NCBI GenBank assembly: GCA_003222755.1
Contig: QHXA01000441.1
Coordinates: forward strand, 1 to 5,329
Length of the DNA stretch: 5,329 nt
DNA from: Acidobacteriota bacterium
GTDB lineage: Bacteria; Acidobacteriota; Terriglobia; 20CM-2-55-15
Direction: 5' to 3'
Below are positions 1 through 5,329 of the stretch, one piece after another; position 1 is the stretch's first letter; each line of letters begins with the position of its first letter. The position numbers and the translations under genes are program-made. The notes under the pieces were generated by a model, which ran no database searches, was not told where the DNA came from, and saw only the letters and a list, made by a program, of their open reading frames with translations.

Positions 1-522
1 GAACGGCACGGCATCCGTGCAACATTTTTCGTTCTGGGAAAATACGTCGATCAAAATCCTGGGCTGGCGGCGGAAATAGCCGAGAAGAATCACGTCATCG
101 GAAACCATACGTACGCCCACCCGAACACGTTGTTTTTCACGTCACGGCAAATCGTGGATGAGTTGGCGCGCTGCGAGGACGCCATCTTCAAAGCCACCGG
201 CGGCCGAAGCGCGTGTGTACGCCCGCCATTCGGGTTTCGCGGACCGCAATTTTATTCAGCCGCTCGCAAAGCCGGTTTATCGAAGGTCGTGATGTGGTCG
301 GTTTCCGCCCGAGACTGGACGCCGCAGCCGTGGGACCGGGTTAGCCGCCGGCTCCGGCATGTGCGCCGCGGGGATATTTTGCTCTGTCACGATGGAGATC
401 ATCGCGCGTCTAATGCCGATCGGAATCATATGCTGAGCGCGTTGGAATTCTGGCTTCCACGATGGAAAGACTCCGGCCTGGAGTTCACGGCAGCCTGGAC
501 AAATTCCGGCGTGTTAGAATAA
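1..522 (+). CDS. NodB-type polysaccharide deacetylase, 3' part (5' end outside window)
   Basis: The reading frame is open from base 1 to the TAA at 520-522, giving 173 visible residues of a carbohydrate esterase family 4 (NodB homology) protein. The family hydrolyses N- or O-acetyl groups from sugars, typically with a divalent metal. Visible motifs, numbered from the first residue in the window, are: the ATFFVLGKYV strand (7-16) that follows the first catalytic motif; the metal-binding H-x-x-x-H in GNHTYAHP (His36, His40); RPPFG (74-78), matching the RxPY/F motif; an Asp-Trp pair (105-106); and LLCHDG (127-132), containing the catalytic-site His130. The TFDDG motif with the catalytic Asp must lie upstream of the window. 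The true start is therefore not visible; an apparent internal TTG at 130 is not a real start because homology extends before it. The stop lies 9 bases before the adaptor gene, suggesting co-transcription. The substrate cannot be read from the sequence. Confidence 0.93.
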   Translation, partial: ERHGIRATFFVLGKYVDQNPGLAAEIAEKNHVIGNHTYAHPNTLFFTSRQIVDELARCEDAIFKATGGRSACVRPPFGFRGPQFYSAARKAGLSKVVMWSVSARDWTPQPWDRVSRRLRHVRRGDILLCHDGDHRASNADRNHMLSALEFWLPRWKDSGLEFTAAWTNSGVLE

Positions 523-531
523 CCGGTCCCC

Positions 532-1753
532 ATGGTGCTGATCTTCCCCAAAAAGGTCCTCCTTTTGCTTGCCTGGACGGCTCTCATTGTCGTGTCCTGT
601 GGGCGCAGCGGCCGGGTGAGCATTTCCACGACTCGTCCGGTCCGTCAGAATCTGACTTCGTGGATTTCCAGCAATGGCAAAGTGGAACCCGTCGAGCCAT
701 TCGTGATCCAGTCGCAACTGACGACGTTCGTCAAACGCGTTTTAATCAAACAGGGAGACACAGTCAGGCGCGGACAGATTTTGATGACACTCGATGCGCA
801 AGACCTGGAAAGTGACCTCGCGCGGGTGAAAGGAGAACTGGTCGCCGCCGAGGACGAACGCAGAACCGCGGCCGGCGGCGGTTCACCGGAGGAATTGGCT
901 CAGCTCCAAAATGATCTTGCGAAGACGGAAGCCGAAATCGCACGGCTCCGGCGTGAGGCGGAGTCGCTAGAACGTTTATATGCAAAGCAAGCGGCCACAC
1001 GCCAGGAACTCGAGCAGAACAAGATTGCATTGGAGAAAGCCGAAGCGGACAGACGGCTGATTGAGCAAAAGAGAAACGGAATTGTTAATCGCGCAAAGTT
1101 TCAGGGGGAACGGGCCGGACTCCGGGCCGAAGAAGCCCGGCAGTCGATGCGCTCGCTTCAGGAAAAGCTGAACTCCGCTCGTGTGACGGCCCCAGTCCAG
1201 GGAACAGTTTTTTCGCTGCCTGCCCGGGCCGAATCCTTCGTGCATACAGGCGATGTCCTTGCGGAAATGGCCGATCTGACACGCATCCGCGTCCGGGCAC
1301 GAGCCTGAGCTCGGATTACTTAAGGATGGACAACCCGTCGAAATTACTTGGAATGGTTTGCCGAATCGCGTCTGGACCGGACAGGTTGAGCAACTTCCAA
1401 ACACAATCGTCGCACGGGGCTCGCGAAATGTAGGCGAAGTGCTGTGCTCGGTGGGCGATTCGGAGTCGGAGTTATTGCCGAATACGAACGTCGACGTCCG
1501 CATCCGCACGGCTGAGCGCGATAACGCGTTGACTGTTCTCCGGAGCGCCGTCCGTAACGAGGCGAACGAGCATTTCGTATTTGTTGTCGAGCAAGGGCGG
1601 CTTCGAAGACAAAAAATCGCTGTCGGAACGTCTAATTCCACGCACTACGAAGTTCTGAGTGGGATCACTGAAAACGATTTGGTTGCTGTTCCGGGCGGTT
1701 CTGAATTGCGGGATGGAATGGTTGTCGAACCTCAAAATAATGGGCGATCATAG
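532..1753 (+). pseudogene. HlyD/MacA-type periplasmic adaptor lipoprotein, frameshifted
   Basis: This is a membrane fusion (adaptor) protein that would bridge an inner-membrane ABC permease to a TolC-type channel. It is split over two frames: 532-1308 (258 aa, ending at TGA 1306-1308) and about 1301-1753 (150 codons). The N-terminus has a lysine-containing signal segment followed by a lipobox, VVSC, with Cys23 as the probable lipidation site. Residues about 55-90 form the first half of the lipoyl/barrel-sandwich domain (IKQGDTVRRGQ), 93-215 a long Glu/Arg/Ala/Lys-rich coiled-coil hairpin, and 216-226 (ARVTAPVQGTV) the returning lipoyl half. The second frame continues the beta-barrel and membrane-proximal domains with no gap in homology (EPELGLLKDGQPVEITW, then LLPNTNVDVRIRTAER). 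Reassembled, the protein would be about 409 residues, a normal length for the family. As written, the gene would give a product lacking its last third. There is no convincing Shine-Dalgarno before ATG 532. Real inactivation and a sequencing or assembly error cannot be separated here. Confidence 0.85.
1297..1308 (+). other. Frame-break site in the adaptor gene
   Basis: Frame 1 reads VRARA then TGA at 1306-1308. The family-like sequence resumes in frame 2 at GAG 1301 (EPELGLLKDG). The only shift needed is to skip one base, or equivalently to restore 3n+2 missing bases. From memory of the family, this position usually reads like VRA-x-VDEPEL, so about three residues are missing. That fits loss of 8 bases, and a short CGAG sequence sits exactly at the junction (1299-1304 region). 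The exact lost bases are inferred, not seen. Confidence 0.75.
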
Positions 1754-1778
1754 ACCGCCCCTACAGTAAAACAAAATT

Positions 1779-2636
1779 ATGTTCAGCGTTTTGTTGATGT
1801 TGCTGCTTCTGAATCCCTCGCCGGCCAGGCCGGCCGAGGAACAATCGGTTCAAACTGCGCGGTCCGATTTTGATGCGGGCAGATACGCTGATGCCGTGCA
1901 GAGGCTCACGGCTGCGCTTGATCTGGCGCCACAAGATCCCTCTGTTCATTACTGGCTCGCCCGTTCGTATTACGAGCAGGGCAAGTACGACAACGCGATC
2001 GAGCATGCCGAAACCGCAGTCAAGCTGGCCCCGAACAATGCGGAGTACCAGCGGTGGCTCGGCCGCGCTTACGGCGCAAGGGCCGAGGAAAGTCACAGCT
2101 TCTTTCTCGCTCGGAGAGTGAAGCAGGCGTTTGAAGCCGCTGTTCGGCTCGCGCCTCGAAGTATCGAAGCACGCCGCGATCTGATGCAGTTTTTAGCAGA
2201 AGCGCCATGGATCGTCGGCGGCGACAAGAATCAGGCGAAGGAACAAGTCCAGGCGATATCTCAACTCGACTCACTGGAGGGTCACTTAGCCCAAGCTGCG
2301 TTTTTTTCTGCACAGAAGAAATGGAAAGATGCTCAGGCAGAGTATCTGGCTGTTCTCGATCAACATCCATCACGGATTGAGCCGTACATGGAAGTGGCGG
2401 AGTTTTTCGCCGATCGCAAAGATGCAAATAATCTCGACCGGGTTCTCGGCGATGCCAGCCGCGTGAATCCGCGAGATCCCCGCCTGGATTTCTACCGTGC
2501 GGTTGTTCTCATTTTGCGGGGCACGGACCTACCGGCCGCCGAAAAACTACTAACGTCCTACATTGCCAATGTACCCCTGAGGAGCGACTACCCTTCTCAC
2601 AATGCCGCGAGAAAATGGCTGCGAGCGGGAAAATAG
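1779..2636 (+). CDS. Secreted/periplasmic TPR-repeat protein
   Basis: This 285-residue protein begins with a short hydrophobic signal-like segment (residues 1-19; SVLLMLLLLNPSPARPA, probable cleavage near Ala19), so it is likely periplasmic or membrane-tethered. The rest is helical and built of tetratricopeptide repeats. TPR-like units lie at about 22-53 (FDAGRYADAVQRLTAALDLAP), 55-87 (YWLARSYYEQGKYDNAIEHA, the clearest match), 89-125, 166-196, 199-230 and 235-262. TPR proteins act as protein-protein scaffolds; no catalytic motif is visible. The gene sits 25 bases after the adaptor and 20 bases before the permease, in the same direction, so a role in assembling or regulating the exporter is plausible but inferred. 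ATG 1779 was chosen because it gives the signal sequence; the upstream bases show no strong ribosome site. The C-terminus ends abruptly after a WLRAGK tail, in what looks like the beginning of another repeat helix. Confidence 0.85.
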   Translation: MFSVLLMLLLLNPSPARPAEEQSVQTARSDFDAGRYADAVQRLTAALDLAPQDPSVHYWLARSYYEQGKYDNAIEHAETAVKLAPNNAEYQRWLGRAYGARAEESHSFFLARRVKQAFEAAVRLAPRSIEARRDLMQFLAEAPWIVGGDKNQAKEQVQAISQLDSLEGHLAQAAFFSAQKKWKDAQAEYLAVLDQHPSRIEPYMEVAEFFADRKDANNLDRVLGDASRVNPRDPRLDFYRAVVLILRGTDLPAAEKLLTSYIANVPLRSDYPSHNAARKWLRAGK

Positions 2637-2640
2637 CCGC

Positions 2641-2646
2641 AAGAGG
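2641..2646 (+). promoter_or_regulatory. Ribosome binding site for the permease gene
   Basis: AAGAGG lies 10 bases before ATG 2657, just after the TPR gene stop. It is a moderate Shine-Dalgarno match and supports 2657 as the start, which also leaves the usual short N-terminal stretch before the first membrane segment. Confidence 0.5.
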
Positions 2647-2656
2647 CCTGAACTGA

Positions 2657-3856
2657 ATGCCAGGCGCCGAAATCTGGGAAGTTGCGATCGATTCGTTGCG
2701 CGCGAACAAGGTCAAAGCGTTCTTGACGATGTTGGGCGTCGTGATCGGCAGTGCCTGCATCGTGTTGGTCGTCACCATTTCACTGGTGGGCCGGCAGTAC
2801 ATCCTTGCGCAGATCGAGGGCGTCGGGTCGAACCTCGTTTACGCCGAGTTGATCCGCACGGGTGCTCAGAGCGCCACGCTTGCGGATGAATTGACGCTTT
2901 CCGATCTAGCCGCCGTGCGCCGTGAAATTCCTGAGGTGCAGTCTGTGGCAGGGACACATGATCAGCAGATGGCCGTCATTGCTCAGGGCGTCGAGCGGCC
3001 GGTCACGTTGGTTGCGGTCACCGAGGATTTTCAAAAAATCCGCAATCTTATTGTGCTGAGTGGCCGTTATTTCGATGCCGGCGACATGGAATCGCGCAGT
3101 AAGGTCTGCCTGCTGAGCGAAGATCTCGCTCGTACCGTTTTTCCAGGCGTGAATCCCGTAGGACAAGACATTCGAGTTGGCGAACTCCGATTCACGATTA
3201 TCGGGGTCTTTAAGGAGCGGGTCGCGACCTTTGGTCAGTCGGAGATCGCACGGGAGTCCGTGATCGTTCCCTTTGGTCTGCTGAGGAGCTATGCCGGAAC
3301 GGATTCAGTGAAAGTCCTGTACGCGCAGGCGGCCACTTCGGACGCCGTGCCTTCGGTCACAAAACAGGTCTCAGACCTGCTGCGAGCCCGCCACCGCGCG
3401 GGCGCTCGCTATGAAGTTCAGAATCTCGGAGCGATCCTCGAAGCGGCTCGCAACATTTCATTTGCGGTAATGATGGTGCTGCTTGCGGTGGGATCCGTCA
3501 CACTCGTGATCAGTGGCGTGGGGATAATGAATATCATGCTGGTCACAGTCACCCAGCGAACGCGTGAAATCGGCGTTCGCAAGGCGACCGGCGCGCTGAG
3601 ACGTCAGATCCTTTACCAATTTCTTCTGGAAGCTTTGATCATCAGCGGGCTTGGAGCAATTCTGGGAATTCTGATCGCGCTAGCCATTCCATTCATGGTG
3701 CGGCCGCTGCTGCCCGAGGGCATGAGGATTCCGATTTCCGGCCTTTCCATCGTTGCAGCCTTTGTCGTGTCGTGCGCGACCGGTATCATCTTTGGATACT
3801 TGCCGGCCAGCCGGGCGGCGAAACTACAACCAACCGAAGCACTGCGATATGAATAG
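2657..3856 (+). CDS. MacB/FtsX-type ABC transporter permease (no ATPase domain)
   Basis: This 399-residue inner-membrane protein has the four-helix MacB/FtsX (type VII ABC) layout. It has an N-terminal amphipathic segment (WEVAIDSLRANKVK), TM1 at about 21-45 (LTMLGVVIGSACIVLVV), a large periplasmic domain at about 46-265, TM2 at about 267-296, TM3 at about 323-347 and TM4 at about 360-382. The family hallmark follows TM2: GVGIMNIMLVTVTQRTREIGVRKATGA (starting near 286), the coupling region that contacts the ATPase. The C-terminus is the typical LPASRAAKLQPTEALRYE. Such permeases do not form a classic substrate channel; they transmit ATP-driven movement to the periplasm, working with an HlyD/MacA adaptor and TolC to expel substrates. 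E. coli MacB carries its ATPase fused at the N-terminus; this protein starts directly at the membrane domain, so it needs a separate ATPase, which is not in the window. The stop codon overlaps the start of the TolC-like gene. Substrate is unknown. Confidence 0.94.
   Translation: MPGAEIWEVAIDSLRANKVKAFLTMLGVVIGSACIVLVVTISLVGRQYILAQIEGVGSNLVYAELIRTGAQSATLADELTLSDLAAVRREIPEVQSVAGTHDQQMAVIAQGVERPVTLVAVTEDFQKIRNLIVLSGRYFDAGDMESRSKVCLLSEDLARTVFPGVNPVGQDIRVGELRFTIIGVFKERVATFGQSEIARESVIVPFGLLRSYAGTDSVKVLYAQAATSDAVPSVTKQVSDLLRARHRAGARYEVQNLGAILEAARNISFAVMMVLLAVGSVTLVISGVGIMNIMLVTVTQRTREIGVRKATGALRRQILYQFLLEALIISGLGAILGILIALAIPFMVRPLLPEGMRIPISGLSIVAAFVVSCATGIIFGYLPASRAAKLQPTEALRYE
3849..3856 (+). other. 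Stop/start overlap coupling permease and TolC-like genes
   Basis: The sequence ATGAATAG contains the TolC-like start codon (3849-3851) and the permease stop (3854-3856) in different frames. No ribosome site precedes it, so translational coupling is the likely way the channel is made in step with the permease. Confidence 0.75.
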
Positions 3857-5147
3857 AACCCGATGGATAAATCGCACCTTGCCGGCGACATGGATTCTTA
3901 TGCCCGTCATGCTGGCAGCACAAGATCTCGAATCTATCAACCTGAAGCAAGCCGTGGAACGAGCACTACAGAACAGCCATGAAGTGGCCCTGGCGCAAGT
4001 CCAGTACGATGTCTCCAGGAACGCCGTTGACGTCAACCGCGCCGCGTTCAAGCCAAATTTGTACACCGGATCTGGGGCGGCATACACGCACGGATTTCCA
4101 CAGACCGTTTCCGGCGCTGCCCCATCGATAGTGAATTTGTCGTATGTCCAAACGTTATTTAATCCGCCTCTAACCGGACAGGCGCGTGCAGCCTCTGAGC
4201 GAAGCGAGGCACAACGCCTCGATCTCGAGAAAACGCGCAATGCGGTGATGCTCGAGACCAGCTCCGGGTACCTGGAACTGGCAAAGGTCCGGCATTCACT
4301 GGAGCTGATGAGGAACGAACGGCAAAGCAACACCAGCATTCTCAACTTCACGCGTCAAAGGGTCACTGAAGGACTGGAACTGCCGATCGAAGTGACGCGC
4401 GCAGAACTCGCGGAGGCCCGCACCGAGCAAAAAGTTGTCCAGCTCGAGAGCCGGCAGCGTGTGCTCGAGCGCCGGTTGGCGGCGCTAATGGGCATTCCCG
4501 CAGAACGGAGAATCGAGATTGAGCCGGTAACCCTGGCATTTAACGAAAACCAAGCCGAACGAGATCTGGCCGCTCGTGCACTGGAAAACAGTCTCGACAT
4601 CCGGCAAGCAGAATATGAGCGGCGGGCGCGCGAGCGGCGTCTGGAGGGAGAGATCGGCTCAAAATGGCCTACCGTCGATCTGGTTGGCCAATACGGCCTG
4701 TTTGCAAAATTCAACAACTTCCAGCAGTTCTTTCAAAAATTCGAACGCAACAACTTTAATATTGGTGTTCAGGTTCGGATACCTATCGTGGCATCCCAAC
4801 GGAGTGCAAACATCGCTCTCGCAAGGAGCGAGTTAACCGCTGCTGAAGTGACTGTGAAGAACAAGCGCCAAAACGTGGAGATCGATCTTTCCAACAAATA
4901 CCAACGCGTACGCGAGCTCAATGCCGCGCGCGAGGTCGCTCGGTTGGAGTTGAAATTAGCGCAAGAAAACCTGCAGCTGCTTCAGGCCAGATTTGAGGAG
5001 GGCAAAACGAATCTGCGTGATGTCGAAAGAGCAAGGATCGAAGAGAACGAGAGATGGCTTGCCTTTCTGGATAGCGACTACGAGCGGCAAAAGGCGCAAT
5101 TGGAGTTAATGAACACGACTGGCGATATCGGCCAGTTATTGCAATGA
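3849..5147 (+). CDS. TolC-family outer-membrane efflux protein
   Basis: This 432-residue outer-membrane channel protein is the exit duct of a tripartite exporter. A signal peptide is visible (MNRTRWINR, then a hydrophobic run to MLAA, with cleavage likely before Gln25). Two outer-membrane efflux protein repeats follow, about 28-215 and 240-430. Each is made of long heptad-like helices separated by a beta-strand hairpin: barrel segments at about 68-108 (FKPNLYTGSGAAYTHG) and 273-315 (WPTVDLVGQYGLFAKFNNF, then NIGVQVRIPI). The LAALMGIP turn (210-217) and RFEEGKTNLRDVERAR (381-396) are typical of the family. The frame is open further upstream to 3753, but ATG 3849 gives the signal peptide and an 8-base overlap (ATGAATAG) with the permease stop, so it is preferred. 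No Shine-Dalgarno is evident, so translation probably depends on coupling to the permease. The protein is slightly short for the family, with no C-terminal extension, and looks intact. Confidence 0.94.
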   Translation: MNRTRWINRTLPATWILMPVMLAAQDLESINLKQAVERALQNSHEVALAQVQYDVSRNAVDVNRAAFKPNLYTGSGAAYTHGFPQTVSGAAPSIVNLSYVQTLFNPPLTGQARAASERSEAQRLDLEKTRNAVMLETSSGYLELAKVRHSLELMRNERQSNTSILNFTRQRVTEGLELPIEVTRAELAEARTEQKVVQLESRQRVLERRLAALMGIPAERRIEIEPVTLAFNENQAERDLAARALENSLDIRQAEYERRARERRLEGEIGSKWPTVDLVGQYGLFAKFNNFQQFFQKFERNNFNIGVQVRIPIVASQRSANIALARSELTAAEVTVKNKRQNVEIDLSNKYQRVRELNAAREVARLELKLAQENLQLLQARFEEGKTNLRDVERARIEENERWLAFLDSDYERQKAQLELMNTTGDIGQLLQ

Positions 5148-5159
5148 CCTTGTGCGATT

Positions 5160-5165
5160 AGGAGG
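5160..5165 (+). promoter_or_regulatory. Strong ribosome binding site for the radical SAM gene
   Basis: AGGAGG, followed by T, is a near-perfect Shine-Dalgarno, the strongest in the window. It lies 6 bases before TTG 5172 but 18 bases before ATG 5184. The spacing favours the TTG start, while protein similarity favours the ATG. Confidence 0.75.
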
Positions 5166-5171
5166 TAATTT

Positions 5172-5329
5172 TTGGTTTCCGTAATGAAAACGCTCCTGTT
5201 GAATCCTCCAAGCTTCCCCAAGTTCGATGGCGGAGCCAGCTCGCGGTGGCCCGCCACTCGTGAGATTGAGTCCTACTGGTATCCCGTCTGGCTGAGTTAC
5301 CCGGCCGGCATGCTGCCTGGCAGCCGCTT
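5172..5329 (+). CDS. HpnJ-like B12-binding/radical SAM protein, N-terminal part (runs off window)
   Basis: The frame is open to the end of the window. From ATG 5184 the protein reads MKTLLLNPPSF, then FDGGASSRWPATREIESYWYPVW and PAGMLPGSRL. The opening strand followed by NPP is characteristic of the cobalamin-binding-like domain found at the N-terminus of many radical SAM enzymes. The FDGGA-SR-x(4)-REI-S-WYP-W pattern matches what I recall of HpnJ, the hopanoid-biosynthesis radical SAM protein. In Burkholderia, HpnI, HpnK and HpnJ act in sequence to build the cyclitol ether head group of hopanoids. The radical SAM CxxxCxxC cluster lies beyond the window, so the catalytic domain is unseen. TTG 5172, placed 6 bases after AGGAGG, would add MVSV in front of the conserved start. 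The gene begins 24 bases after the TolC-like stop with no terminator between, so it probably belongs to the same transcript. Related radical SAM families with other substrates remain possible. Confidence 0.75.
   Translation, partial: MVSVMKTLLLNPPSFPKFDGGASSRWPATREIESYWYPVWLSYPAGMLPGSR

Noticed and set aside
1122..1140. Hairpin CCGGGC-loop-GCCCGG, resembling a terminator stem
   Set aside because: It lies inside the adaptor coiled-coil coding region with no following T-run, and is explained by codon composition.
976..1641. Long open frame on the - strand (221 codons)
   Set aside because: It is antisense to the adaptor, spans its frame break, has no recognisable domain and shows Cys/Ser/Arg-rich shadow-frame composition.
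1822..1842. GC-rich near-palindrome in the signal-peptide region of the TPR gene
   Set aside because: It encodes the Pro/Ala-rich end of the signal segment and is too short and isolated to call an operator or repeat.
3753..3848. Upstream in-frame extension of the TolC-like protein
   Set aside because: It lies within the permease coding region and would place 32 residues in front of a clear signal peptide; ATG 3849 fits better.
4191..4210. Inverted repeat GCCTC / GAGGC
   Set aside because: A 5-base stem inside the TolC-like coding sequence, without a T-run; chance-level in this base composition.
3824..4351. Open frame on the - strand (175 codons)
   Set aside because: Antisense shadow of the intact TolC-like gene, with no recognisable motif or independent ribosome site.
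5148..5171. Possible terminator between the TolC-like and radical SAM genes
   Set aside because: The gap is 24 bases with no stem; the short T-stretch after the AGGAGG is not preceded by a hairpin.

Overview
The window carries one continuous run of co-directional genes on the + strand with almost no intergenic space. The gaps are 9, 25, 20 and 24 bases, and one gene pair overlaps by 8 bases, so this looks like a single operon cut off at both ends. Base composition is moderately GC-rich. The paired signatures of the adaptor (phrases such as 'VGEVLCSV' and 'LLPNTNVDVRIRTAER'), the MacB-type permease and the HpnJ-like radical SAM protein remind me most of Acidobacteriota. That assignment rests on recollection and is tentative. 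A Gram-negative (diderm) host is well supported by the TolC-family outer-membrane protein.

Layout. Bases 1-522 hold the C-terminal part of a NodB-type polysaccharide deacetylase. Bases 532-1753 hold an HlyD/MacA-type periplasmic adaptor predicted to be a lipoprotein; it is broken by a +1 frame change near base 1300. Bases 1779-2636 hold a secreted or periplasmic TPR-repeat protein. Bases 2657-3856 hold a MacB/FtsX-type ABC permease with no ATP-binding domain. Bases 3849-5147 hold a TolC-like outer-membrane efflux protein. From 5172 (or 5184) to the window end is the N-terminus of a B12-binding/radical SAM protein resembling HpnJ of hopanoid head-group synthesis.

How the genes fit together. 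The adaptor, MacB-like permease and TolC-like channel are the three envelope parts of a tripartite ABC export system. The ATPase is not in this window. The flanking enzymes, a carbohydrate deacetylase upstream and an HpnJ-like radical SAM enzyme downstream, raise the inference that the pump moves a glycosylated lipid (possibly a composite hopanoid) or another cell-envelope glycoconjugate across the envelope. This is a hypothesis from gene order only.

Most notable points: the frame break in the adaptor, which is neatly explained by an 8-base deletion between short direct repeats but could also be an assembly error; the missing ATPase; the TPR gene inserted between adaptor and permease; and the enzyme context. 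I found no RNA genes, CRISPR arrays, insertion sequences or convincing terminators.
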